Part shown: piece by piece, positions 8,561-17,299 of the stretch
Layout of the letters: each line of letters begins with the position of its first letter
Position numbering within the stretch: the stretch's first letter is position 1
NCBI GenBank assembly: GCA_021201665.1
Contig: JAJQEO010000039.1
Coordinates: 12,933-52,986 of the forward strand
Reading direction: 5' to 3'
DNA length: 40,054 nucleotides
Source: Lachnospiraceae bacterium
GTDB taxonomy: Bacteria; Bacillota; Clostridia; Lachnospirales; Lachnospiraceae
The notes under the pieces: model-generated
Told to the model about the DNA's origin: nothing
Databases searched by the model: none
Seen by the model: the letters and a program-made list of their open reading frames with translations, nothing else
Translations under genes and position numbers: made by a program

Positions 8561-10489
8561 ATGGCAAAAAGCAATACAGAAACCTATGACGCGAGCAGTA
8601 TATCGGTCCTGGAGGGGCTGGAGGCTGTGCGCAAGCGCCCCGGCATGTACATCGGCAGTGTTTCGCGCAAGGGTCTGAACCATCTGATCTATGAGATCGT
8701 GGACAACTCTGTGGATGAGCATCTGGCGGGCTATTGCTCGCAGATTGAGGTTTATCTGGAGAAGGATGGTTCCGCGACGATCCAGGACAATGGGCGCGGC
8801 ATCCCGGTCGGGATGCATGAGAAGGGGATGTCGGCGGAGCGGCTGGTCTTTACTACGCTGCACGCGGGCGGCAAGTTTGACAATACTGCGTATAAGACAA
8901 GCGGCGGGCTGCACGGTGTGGGTTCCTCCGTGGTGAATGCGCTTTCGACTTGGCTGGATGTGCAGGTGATGCTTGGCGGGAAAATTCATCATGACCGTTA
9001 TGAGCGGGGCGTTCCTGTGATTGAGCTGGAAAACGGCCTGCTTCCGGTGATCGGCAGGACGAAGGAGACGGGTACCCGGATTCAGTTTCTGCCGGATCCG
9101 GAGATTTTTGAAAAGACCCGCTTTTCAGAGACGGAGTTGAAAAGCCGTCTGCATGAGACCGCGTATCTGAATCCGGAGCTGAAGATTCATTATGAGGACC
9201 GGCGCGTGGAGCCGGTGGAGGAGATCCTCTTTTACGAGCCGGAGGGCATCACCGGATTTGTGCGCGAGATGAACCAGGAGTCCGAGCCGATCTGTGAGCC
9301 GATCTATTTTAAAGGAGAATCGGAGGGCATCCGGGTCGAGGCAGCCTTTCAGTATGTGAATGAGTTTCATGAGAATGTGCTGGGCTTTTGTAATAATATT
9401 TATAACGCGGAGGGCGGGGCGCATCTGACCGGGTTTAAGACAGCGTTCACGACGGTTATGAACGCCTACGCGCGGCAGATCGGTGTCTTGAAGGAGAAGG
9501 ATCCGAATTTTACCGGCGCGGATGTCCGCAACGGGATGACTGCTGTGATTTCCATCAAACATCCGGATCCCCGATTTGAGGGGCAGACCAAGACCAAGCT
9601 GGACAACCAGGACGCCAACCGGGCGGTCGGAAAGGTCTCTGCCGATGAGATCACCCGCTATTTTGACAAGCATCTGGATGTGCTGAAAAATATCTTAAGC
9701 TGCGCGGAAAAGGCAGCCAAAATCCGAAAGACAGAGGAGCGTGCGAAGACCAATCTTCTGACGAAGCAGAAATATTCCTTTGACAGCAATGGCAAGCTGG
9801 CCAACTGCGAGAGCCGGGACGCCAGCATCTGCGAAATTTTTATCGTCGAGGGAGATTCCGCCGGAGGCTCTGCGAAAACGGCGCGCGACCGCAATTATCA
9901 GGCTATCCTGCCGATCCGCGGCAAGATTCTGAATGTCGAGAAGGCCAGCATTGACAAGGTGCTTGCGAACGCGGAGATCAAGACCATGATCAACGCATTC
10001 GGCTGCGGGTTTTCCGAAGGATACGGAAATGACTTTGACATTTCCAAGCTGCGCTATGACAAAATCGTGATTATGACCGATGCGGATGTCGACGGCGCGC
10101 ATATCAGCACGCTGCTTCTGACACTGTTTTACCGTTTCATGCCGGAGCTGATCTATGAAGGGCATGTCTATATCGCCATGCCGCCGCTGTATAAGGTAAT
10201 TCCTTCAAAAGGGAAGGAGCAGTATCTTTACGATGACAAGGCACTGGAAAAATACCGCAGGACGCATAAGGCACCGTTTACCCTGCAGCGCTATAAAGGT
10301 CTTGGCGAGATGGATGCCGGCCAGCTCTGGGAGACGACGCTGAACCCGGAAACCCGCGTGATGCAGCGCGTGGAGATTGAGGATGCCCGCATCGCCTCCT
10401 CCGTGACCGCGATGCTGATGGGCACCGAGGTGCCGCCGCGCAAGCAGTTTATCTACGAGCATGCGCAGGACGCACTGCTTGATGTGTGA
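8561..10489 (+). CDS. parE: Type IIA topoisomerase subunit B, probably topoisomerase IV ParE
   Basis: ATPase subunit of a type II topoisomerase, 642 aa. GHKL ATPase landmarks are Glu45 in YEIVDNSVDE, DNGRGIP (76-82) and GGLHGVG (115-121). The Toprim domain has EGDSAGG (Glu430) and the metal motif DADVDG (507-512). GAGAGAGGAG precedes ATG 8561. The next gene encodes the A subunit, 99 bp downstream. GyrB and ParE are hard to tell apart by motif; the adjacent A subunit lacks a recognisable GyrA box, which favours ParE. The 245 bp upstream hold no feature I can support with confidence. A long inverted repeat spans the stop codon. Confidence 0.85.
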   Translation: MAKSNTETYDASSISVLEGLEAVRKRPGMYIGSVSRKGLNHLIYEIVDNSVDEHLAGYCSQIEVYLEKDGSATIQDNGRGIPVGMHEKGMSAERLVFTTLHAGGKFDNTAYKTSGGLHGVGSSVVNALSTWLDVQVMLGGKIHHDRYERGVPVIELENGLLPVIGRTKETGTRIQFLPDPEIFEKTRFSETELKSRLHETAYLNPELKIHYEDRRVEPVEEILFYEPEGITGFVREMNQESEPICEPIYFKGESEGIRVEAAFQYVNEFHENVLGFCNNIYNAEGGAHLTGFKTAFTTVMNAYARQIGVLKEKDPNFTGADVRNGMTAVISIKHPDPRFEGQTKTKLDNQDANRAVGKVSADEITRYFDKHLDVLKNILSCAEKAAKIRKTEERAKTNLLTKQKYSFDSNGKLANCESRDASICEIFIVEGDSAGGSAKTARDRNYQAILPIRGKILNVEKASIDKVLANAEIKTMINAFGCGFSEGYGNDFDISKLRYDKIVIMTDADVDGAHISTLLLTLFYRFMPELIYEGHVYIAMPPLYKVIPSKGKEQYLYDDKALEKYRRTHKAPFTLQRYKGLGEMDAGQLWETTLNPETRVMQRVEIEDARIASSVTAMLMGTEVPPRKQFIYEHAQDALLDV

Positions 10490-10550
10490 AAACAGTGAGC
10501 CAAGTGCACAGCCAGACATGCTTGCATGGCAGCCGATTTTCACACATCAA
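10479..10550. repeat. Perfect 14-bp inverted repeat over the parE stop codon
   Basis: TTGATGTGTGAAAA (10479-10492) and its exact reverse complement (10537-10550) flank a 44-nt loop that has its own short hairpin around GACATGCTTGCATGGC. The 5' arm contains the last parE codons and the TGA. It could attenuate parC, act as an mRNA stabiliser, or be a member of a dispersed palindromic family. Confidence 0.85.
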
Positions 10551-10588
10551 TTGTAGTTTTATTGCAATAAGAAACGCAGGAGGATTTC

Positions 10589-12850
10589 ATGGAACAGGAA
10601 GAACGCATCATCGGAGCGGAATACTCCGAGATTATGCAGAAATCATACATTGATTACGCGATGAGCGTGATCATTTCCCGCGCGCTGCCGGATGTGCGCG
10701 ACGGGCTGAAGCCGGTGCAGCGACGGACGCTGTACGATATGTACGAGCTGGGGATCCGCTATGACCGGCCATACAGAAAATGTGCGCGTATTGTCGGTGA
10801 TACGATGGGTAAATATCACCCGCACGGCGACGCGTCTATCTATGACGCCCTGGTGGTGATGGCGCAGGATTTCAAAAAAGGGCAGGCCCTTGTGGACGGC
10901 CACGGAAATTTCGGCTCGATCGAGGGCGACGGTGCGGCTGCCATGAGGTATACCGAGGCGCGGCTGCAGAAGATCACGCAGGTCGCGTTTCTGGCGGACC
11001 TGGACAAGGACGTGGTCGATTTCGGGCCGAACTTTGACGAGACGGAGAAAGAACCGCTCGTGCTGCCGGTGCGGATTCCGAACCTGCTTGTAAACGGGTC
11101 GGACGGCATCGCAGTCGGTATGGTGACGAGCATCCCCCCGCACAACCTTGTGGAGGTCATCGACGCGGTCAAGGCGCTGATTAAGAATAATAAGCTGACC
11201 AGCGCTGACCTGATGAAATACATCAAGGGTCCGGACTTTCCGACCGGAGGCATTGTCGTCAATCAGGATGAACTGCTGCAGATTTACGAGACCGGTCAGG
11301 GAAAAATCCGCCTGCGCGGGCGCGTGGAGGTGGAAAAGGCAAAGGGCGGTCGGGAACGTCTGGTCATTACTGAGATTCCCTACACCATGATTGGGGCGAA
11401 TATCGGCAAATTCTTAAACGAGGTCGCCGCTTTGGTGGAGACGAGAAAGACCAATGATATTGTCGATATTTCCAACCAGTCCTCGAAGGACGGCATCCGC
11501 ATCGTGCTGGAGCTCCGCCGCGGGGCTGATACGGAGAAGCTGAAAAACCTTCTTTATAAAAAGACCCGCCTGCAGGACACCTTTGGCGTCAATATGCTGG
11601 CGGTCGCGGACGGCAGACCGGAGACCTTAAGCCTGCGGAAGATCCTCGAGTACAACATTGACTTCCAGTTTGAACTGACGACGCGTAAATACAAAAACTT
11701 GCTTGATAAGGAAGAAAAAAAGAGCGAGATTCAGGAAGGTCTGATCCGCGCCTGCGATGTGATCGATCTGATCATTGAGATTCTGCGGGGGAGCCGCAGC
11801 CGTGACCAGGTGAAGGACTGCCTGGTGAACGGCGTGACGGAGGGGATACGCTTCAAGACAGAAAAATCCCGTAAGATGGCTGCGAAGCTGAATTTCACGG
11901 AAGCGCAGGCGAACGCGATTCTCGACATGCGCCTCTACCGGCTGATCGGCCTGGAGATCGAGGTGCTGATGGCAGAGCATGAGCAGACCCTGAAAAACAT
12001 CGCTACGTACAAGGACGTTCTCAACAATTACGACTCTATGGCGAAGGTAATCATCAAAGAGCTGGACGCTTTTAAAAAAGAATTCGGCCGTCCGAGACGC
12101 ACCGCGATGGAAAATGCTGAGGAGATTATCATTGAAGAAGCGCCCGTCGAGGAGTTGCCGGTGGTCTTTCTGATGGACCGTTTCGGCTACGTGCGCTCCA
12201 TGGATGAGAACACTTATGAACACAATAAAGAAGCCGCGGACCAGGAGAGCAAATATGTGCTGCACTGCCTGAATACCGACCGCATCTGTGTCTTTACCGA
12301 TACAGGGAAGGTCCATCTGCTGAAAATGCAGGATGTGCCGTTTGGAAAATTTCGCGCGAAGGGCACGCCGGTCGACAATCTTTGCAATTACGACAGCGCG
12401 GAGGAGAATTTTGTCGGGGTGCTTTCCCTGAATGACATCCGCGACACGGTCGTCACCTTTGTGACCAGGCAGGCTATGGTCAAGCAGGTAGCGGGGAGCG
12501 AGTTTGACACCTCCAGGCGCACGGCGGCCGCGACGAAGCTGCAGGAGGGCGACGAGGTACTTGCCGTCTATGCCGCTTCTGAGCATGCGCACATCGTGCT
12601 GGCATCCGAGGGAGGCTATTTCCTGCGGTTTGCTGTTTCCGAGATTCCGGTCAAGAAAAAGACCGCCGTGGGTGTACGGGGAATGAAGCTGGGCGACGGC
12701 GATACGGTCGCTGAGGTTTACTGGATTGAAAAAGGCGGAGCAAATGAGAGCCATGCCGCACAGGAGGTTCCTTACAAGGATCGCACGGTCAACCTTGCGA
12801 AGCTGCGCACAGCAGGGAGAGACGCGAAAGGGACGAAGATCCGAAAGTAA
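10589..12850 (+). CDS. parC: Type IIA topoisomerase subunit A, probably topoisomerase IV ParC
   Basis: DNA breakage-reunion subunit, 753 aa, acting with the upstream ParE. The catalytic tyrosine is Tyr121 in AAMRYTEARL. The quinolone-determining segment reads HPHGDASIYD, with Ala82 where most GyrA/ParC proteins have Ser and with Asp86 kept. The tower and coiled-coil regions follow, then a C-terminal beta-pinwheel from about residue 520 without a QRRGGKG-type GyrA box, so I favour ParC over GyrA. AGGAGG precedes ATG 10589. Decatenation of sister chromosomes is the expected role. Confidence 0.87.
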   Translation: MEQEERIIGAEYSEIMQKSYIDYAMSVIISRALPDVRDGLKPVQRRTLYDMYELGIRYDRPYRKCARIVGDTMGKYHPHGDASIYDALVVMAQDFKKGQALVDGHGNFGSIEGDGAAAMRYTEARLQKITQVAFLADLDKDVVDFGPNFDETEKEPLVLPVRIPNLLVNGSDGIAVGMVTSIPPHNLVEVIDAVKALIKNNKLTSADLMKYIKGPDFPTGGIVVNQDELLQIYETGQGKIRLRGRVEVEKAKGGRERLVITEIPYTMIGANIGKFLNEVAALVETRKTNDIVDISNQSSKDGIRIVLELRRGADTEKLKNLLYKKTRLQDTFGVNMLAVADGRPETLSLRKILEYNIDFQFELTTRKYKNLLDKEEKKSEIQEGLIRACDVIDLIIEILRGSRSRDQVKDCLVNGVTEGIRFKTEKSRKMAAKLNFTEAQANAILDMRLYRLIGLEIEVLMAEHEQTLKNIATYKDVLNNYDSMAKVIIKELDAFKKEFGRPRRTAMENAEEIIIEEAPVEELPVVFLMDRFGYVRSMDENTYEHNKEAADQESKYVLHCLNTDRICVFTDTGKVHLLKMQDVPFGKFRAKGTPVDNLCNYDSAEENFVGVLSLNDIRDTVVTFVTRQAMVKQVAGSEFDTSRRTAAATKLQEGDEVLAVYAASEHAHIVLASEGGYFLRFAVSEIPVKKKTAVGVRGMKLGDGDTVAEVYWIEKGGANESHAAQEVPYKDRTVNLAKLRTAGRDAKGTKIRK

Positions 12851-12901
12851 AAATGCCTGTACAGGGATATAAAAGAAAGGACAGGGGAAAACACAAAAGA
12901 C

Positions 12902-12922
12902 GTCTGAGCATGTGCCTCAGAC
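12902..12922 (-). terminator. Hairpin, possible terminator of the GGDEF gene
   Basis: GTCTGAG (12902-12908) and CTCAGAC (12916-12922) form a 7-bp stem. Read on the minus strand it is followed by the T-rich GTCTTTTGTGTTTT, suiting the convergent GGDEF gene. Confidence 0.45.
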
Positions 12923-13002
12923 ACAAATCAGGTTAAGAACAGCGGCAGGATATGCTCCAGACAGAAGCTGCGGGAAGGATCAGAGAGCCGGTTCGGTTCT
13001 GG

Positions 13003-14091
13003 TTAGGACTGTTTACTCAGGCTTAGATTTTCATCAGCCTTCCTGATCATCTCGTCAGAGCTCTGTCCGGCCTCAAATACAGAAAGCCCAAAGGAAACTG
13101 CCGCATTATGGCTGAGACTGCCGGGTTCGACAATTTTTGCTGCCTCCCTGCAGATGCGCCTGCAAAGTGCTTTCGCCTCTTCCTGCGAAATGCTGGTAAA
13201 TAAAACGCAGAATTTACTGCCGCTGTAGCGGAAAGACAGATGCTGGCCGCATACGGAGCGGATGATATCGCTCAGTCCTCTGAGATATTCGTCGCCTGCC
13301 AGATGACCGAGAATATCGTTGATCTCCAGCAGATGATCTGCTTCGATCATAGCGCAGACCATGCCGATGTCGTCCTCGCTTAAATGAGCCAGGACATCAT
13401 TCAGGGCGGTGCGGTTGTACAGGGACGTCAGATGGTCAATGATCATGCCCTGTCGGAACTGGACACGCTCCGTCTCTTTTTTGATACTCGCGTGTCTTTT
13501 TTCCTGTACAAAATAGATCAGTATCATACACGCGGCGTAAAATCCGGCCAGAATCATCAGGGAGAGAGCAAAATTGACGACATTGTAGCTGGAATCCAGG
13601 ATCAGAGATTTTTCTGAGTCCCAGCTGATCACAACATCGCCGATGATCCGTGCCGCGAATACGAAAACAGCGGTCACGGTGGTCAGGAGATAATTTCCAT
13701 AAATACAGGAAAACATCAGCGGGATTGCGAAGAGGAAATACAGCGCGGGAAAAATACTGTGTATCGTAAACAGTACAAAACAGATGCCCGCCAGCCCAAG
13801 AGAAACCGAGTAGGCCTGCAGCATTTGTCTCTTCGGATATTTTTTACGCACCAAAAAGATCGCCAGCAGGATGAGAAGGTTCATCCCCGTGGGAATGACC
13901 ACATATCTTCTGACATAAACGGGGGCGGACGCGCTGACCATATCCATGGCGTCCAGAATAAAAAACAGGAATACCTCCAGCAAAAAGGAGATTGCCGCCA
14001 GGCAGGCACAGATGGACGCGTGAATGTTCAGCCAGTGCCGGTTGGCTTTCTCATATTCTGATTCTATCGACCGAATGTAATTAGTAATCAT
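13003..14091 (-). CDS. Membrane protein with degenerate GGDEF domain
   Basis: A 362-aa protein with about six hydrophobic segments between residues 25 and 195, then a GGDEF-family domain recognisable by DHLTSLYNR (219-227) and EINDILGHLAGDEYL (255-269). The signature loop itself is SGSKF (290-294) in place of GGDEF, and no RxxD inhibitory site precedes it. The substrate-contacting Asp-x-Asp is also altered (IEADH). It is therefore unlikely to synthesise c-di-GMP and may act as a receptor or scaffold. It is divergent from the aconitase-family gene. Confidence 0.85.
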   Translation of the reverse strand: MITNYIRSIESEYEKANRHWLNIHASICACLAAISFLLEVFLFFILDAMDMVSASAPVYVRRYVVIPTGMNLLILLAIFLVRKKYPKRQMLQAYSVSLGLAGICFVLFTIHSIFPALYFLFAIPLMFSCIYGNYLLTTVTAVFVFAARIIGDVVISWDSEKSLILDSSYNVVNFALSLMILAGFYAACMILIYFVQEKRHASIKKETERVQFRQGMIIDHLTSLYNRTALNDVLAHLSEDDIGMVCAMIEADHLLEINDILGHLAGDEYLRGLSDIIRSVCGQHLSFRYSGSKFCVLFTSISQEEAKALCRRICREAAKIVEPGSLSHNAAVSFGLSVFEAGQSSDEMIRKADENLSLSKQS

Positions 14092-14235
14092 AATCAGGAA
14101 ATCTCCATATTTAGCAGAGGCAGGGATCAGGAAGGATGTCCTCTGCCTGATTGACAGGTGTCTTCTGAAAACGTTTACGATTCTTCAAGTCTAGCATTTT
14201 TCCCCATCCAATACAAGAGTGAAATGAAAAAATTG

Positions 14236-14264
14236 TTGTGGAATGAGAATATAGGTGGTAAAAT
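14236..14264 (+). promoter_or_regulatory. Sigma-A-like promoter for the aconitase-family gene
   Basis: TTGTGG (14236-14241), 17-bp spacer, TAAAAT (14259-14264), about 90 bp before ATG 14355 in a locally AT-rich divergent intergenic region (14092-14354). Confidence 0.55.
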
Positions 14265-14354
14265 AGGAAGAACTGGCACGACCCCTGGTTCTGGATCCAT
14301 TTATCTGGCAAATCATGGAGCCGGGAACCCTTAGCAAAAGAAAGGCGGGAGATT

Positions 14355-16919
14355 ATGATTAAATTATTCGAGAACGGCGCCTGGCTGATCCGAGGCACGG
14401 AGATCATTCCGGAGGCGGATGCGGCGAAGGTGTCCTCAGTCTGTGGAAAGAGCGCGGACAAGGACGAAGACCGAAAGGGTACGATTGCGTATTCCATTCT
14501 GAAAGCGCACAACACTTCCGATGACATGTCTCATCTGAGGATCCGTTTTGACGCGATGACCTCACACGATATTACTTTTGTCGGTATTATCCAGACTGCT
14601 AAAGCCTCTGGAATGGAGAAATTCCCGATCCCCTATGTTTTGACGAACTGCCACAATTCGCTGTGCGCGGTAGGCGGCACGATCAATGAGGACGATCATG
14701 TATTCGGCCTTTCGGCGGCGAAAAAATATGGCGGGATCTATGTGCCGCCTCATCTTGCGGTCATTCACCAGTATATGAGAGAGACAATGGCCGGATGCGG
14801 GAAAATGATTCTTGGATCCGATTCTCATACGCGATACGGCGCGCTGGGTACGATGGCGGTCGGCGAGGGCGGCGGCGAGCTGGTCAAGCAGCTGCTGCGT
14901 GATACCTACGATGTGGCTTATCCGGGCGTGGTGGCGATCTATCTCGATGGAAAGCCTTCCCCGGGCGTAGGACCGCAGGACATTGCGCTGGCGATTATTG
15001 GCGCCGTATTTAAAAATGGTTATGTAAAAAATAAAGTCATGGAATTTGTCGGCCCGGGCGTAGCATCAATGACCACCGATTACCGAAACGGGATCGATGT
15101 CATGACCACGGAAACGACATGCTTGTCTTCCATCTGGCAGACCGATGAGGAGACCGAGGACTATCTCGTACAGCACGGACGCGGGGAGGAATACCGCGAG
15201 CTGAAGCCGGCGGATGTGGCCTATTATGACGGGCTGGTTTATGTAGATTTGAGCACTGTGAAGCCGATGATCGCGCTTCCGTTCCATCCGAGCAATACGT
15301 ATGAGATTGACGAGCTGCTGGCAAATCCGGGCGATATCCTGCGCGAGGTGGAAAAGAGTGCGGCTGCGCTTACTGAGAATACATCGGTGGACTTCCATCT
15401 GACGGACAAGGTCGTGGACGGCAGGCTGATGGTCGAGCAGGGCATCATCGCCGGATGCGCGGGCGGCGGCTATACCAACCTGATGGAGGCCGCGCGGATC
15501 TTAAAGGGCAGGAGCATCGGAAACGGCGCGTTTACTCTGGCCGTCTATCCGTCCTCCCAGCCGGTATTTATGGATCTGGTACAAAAGGGCGCGATCTCCA
15601 CATTGATGGCAGCAGGCTCCACCGTCAAGACCGCGTTCTGCGGGCCGTGCTTTGGCGCGGGAGACACCCCGGCAAACAATGCCTTAAGCATCCGCCACGC
15701 GACGAGAAACTTTCCGAACCGCGAGGGCTCCAAGCCGGGAGCCGGACAGCTCTCCGCAGTCGCGCTGATGGACGCGCGCTCGATCGCCGCGACCGCAGCA
15801 AACGGCGGCGTGTTGACCTCGGCGGAGCAGTATGCTGATTTGCTGGCTAAGAGCAGCGACGAGCTTGCGCAGGGCGGCAGCCGCTATACCCCGGGAGCTG
15901 ATTTCGGTACCAGGGCTGCAGGCACTCAGAACGCAGGTACCCAGGTCGCGGGTGCTTCCGCCGCAGGCGTACCTTCTGCAGATACTCAGGCTGCAGGTGC
16001 GCTATCTGCGGGAGCATCGGTTGACATAAAATCTGGAGGCGGCCACCAGGTGGCAGAGTACCATTATGACGACAGCGCATACCGGGCGCGTGTCTATCAG
16101 GGCTTTGAAAAAGCCAGCCCGGACGAGTCACTGGTCTATGGCCCGAATATCAAGGACTGGCCCGAGATGGAGCCGCTTGCTGATCATATACTGCTGCGCG
16201 TATGTTCAAGAATTATGGATAAGGTGACGACGACGGACGAACTGATTCCGTCCGGTGAGACATCCTCGTACCGTTCAAACCCATTGGGGTTGGCAGAGTT
16301 TACCCTCTCCAGACGCGACCCGGCGTATGTGGGCAGGGCAAAAGAAGTCGACCGTCTGGAACGGATCCGTCTTTCATCCGGCATGGCCGCCGCGGCTGAG
16401 CGGGACGAAACACTTGCCGCCGCGCTTGCAAAGGTACGCGAGATTGCCCCGGATGCTGATCCGGAGAGCATCGAGATCGGCAGCATGATTTATTGTGTAA
16501 AGCCGGGCGACGGCTCCGCCAGAGAGCAGGCCGCGAGCTGCCAGAGAGTGCTCGGCGGGCTGGCGAATATCTGCAGTGAGTATGCGACCAAGCGCTACCG
16601 CTCCAATGTCATGAACTGGGGCATGCTTCCGTTCCAGATGGAAGGAGAACCGGACTTTTCGGTTGGCGATTATATCTACGTGCCGGACGTGAAAAAAGCG
16701 TTAGAGGGCGACATGAAGAATATCCAGGCGTATGTGATTCGCGCAGGAGAGCAGGAAGTGGCGAAAGCAGATAACGATTCCATAAAAGATCGCTTCGCGA
16801 TGGGGGCTGTTCAGGAGATTTCCCTGTACATCGCGGATATGACTGATAATGAGAAAGAGATCGTCAAAGCCGGCTGCCTGATCAATTTCAACCGGAACCG
16901 GATGAAGCTAAAAAAATAA
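14355..16919 (+). CDS. Aconitase-family hydratase (YbhJ-like)
   Basis: An 854-aa iron-sulfur hydratase of the aconitase superfamily. Three cysteines are placed as the [4Fe-4S] ligands: Cys368 in AGCAGGG and Cys429/Cys432 in FCGPC. Active-site landmarks include GSDSHTRYG and the swivelling C-terminal domain with SSYRSNP and a late [12 protein letters not shown]. The sequence is closer in feel to the uncharacterised YbhJ-type hydratases than to AcnA, AcnB or LeuC, so the substrate should not be assumed to be citrate. Length exceeds the family norm because of a linker (about 515-563) that contains a pentapeptide repeat AGxxx. The start at ATG 14355 has a purine-rich GGCGGGAG site and a promoter upstream. 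No TCA-cycle neighbours are present. Confidence 0.8.
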   Translation: MIKLFENGAWLIRGTEIIPEADAAKVSSVCGKSADKDEDRKGTIAYSILKAHNTSDDMSHLRIRFDAMTSHDITFVGIIQTAKASGMEKFPIPYVLTNCHNSLCAVGGTINEDDHVFGLSAAKKYGGIYVPPHLAVIHQYMRETMAGCGKMILGSDSHTRYGALGTMAVGEGGGELVKQLLRDTYDVAYPGVVAIYLDGKPSPGVGPQDIALAIIGAVFKNGYVKNKVMEFVGPGVASMTTDYRNGIDVMTTETTCLSSIWQTDEETEDYLVQHGRGEEYRELKPADVAYYDGLVYVDLSTVKPMIALPFHPSNTYEIDELLANPGDILREVEKSAAALTENTSVDFHLTDKVVDGRLMVEQGIIAGCAGGGYTNLMEAARILKGRSIGNGAFTLAVYPSSQPVFMDLVQKGAISTLMAAGSTVKTAFCGPCFGAGDTPANNALSIRHATRNFPNREGSKPGAGQLSAVALMDARSIAATAANGGVLTSAEQYADLLAKSSDELAQGGSRYTPGADFGTRAAGTQNAGTQVAGASAAGVPSADTQAAGALSAGASVDIKSGGGHQVAEYHYDDSAYRARVYQGFEKASPDESLVYGPNIKDWPEMEPLADHILLRVCSRIMDKVTTTDELIPSGETSSYRSNPLGLAEFTLSRRDPAYVGRAKEVDRLERIRLSSGMAAAAERDETLAAALAKVREIAPDADPESIEIGSMIYCVKPGDGSAREQAASCQRVLGGLANICSEYATKRYRSNVMNWGMLPFQMEGEPDFSVGDYIYVPDVKKALEGDMKNIQAYVIRAGEQEVAKADNDSIKDRFAMGAVQEISLYIADMTDNEKEIVKAGCLINFNRNRMKLKK
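15918..16022 (+). repeat. 15-bp coding repeat in the aconitase-family linker
   Basis: Seven consecutive 15-bp units encode [35 protein letters not shown] (residues 522-556). It lies between the catalytic core and the swivelling C-terminal domain. Confidence 0.8.
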
Positions 16920-17299
16920 GTATAGGGGCGGAGAAAGCTTTTTTTGCGAGTACTGGTTTTGTATAGATGCAGAAATTTAGCAGACGGATGTGGCAGGGAT
17001 CGCAAAAATGCCAGACTGCTATAACTGCGCAGACATGGGCACCCGAGGATGCATATACTTGACAGATGGATGCGTCAGTGTAGATTGGATGTGAGTTATG
17101 TGGGTGTGCTGGAGTGACAGGCAGATGTGTCAGGTCAGAGCGGACTCATCGGGCATGAGCATACGCAGGCGTATAGATGAAAGACCGCGCTGCGGAAGCG
17201 ACAGGATAAAAAAGCATAAATCGTGGCCGCAGAAATACAATTACCTGCGGCTGCGAAAAAAGAAATAGATATCGATAATAGAGAGAGGACAACAAAGTC
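16920..17299. other. 380-bp intergenic stretch before aspS
   Basis: No gene is supported here. It holds a promoter candidate (17059-17086) and a hairpin with arms GCCGCAG (about 17225) and CTGCGGC (about 17248) in the presumed leader. I find no T-box consensus, unlike in front of the second aspS. Confidence 0.6.
17059..17086 (+). promoter_or_regulatory. Candidate promoter of aspS
   Basis: TTGACA (17059-17064), 16-bp spacer, TAGATT (17081-17086). The -35 is a perfect consensus match. Confidence 0.45.

Noticed and set aside
11627..12754. 375-codon minus-strand frame opposite parC
   Set aside because: Shadow frame inside a well-supported gene.
8561..12850. gyrB-gyrA instead of parE-parC
   Set aside because: The A subunit lacks a GyrA box and the pair is not near recF or dnaN genes. 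The call remains tentative because motifs overlap between families.
16920..17299. A T-box or other riboswitch before the bacterial-type aspS
   Set aside because: No TGGNACCGCG-type sequence or terminator hairpin found in the leader.
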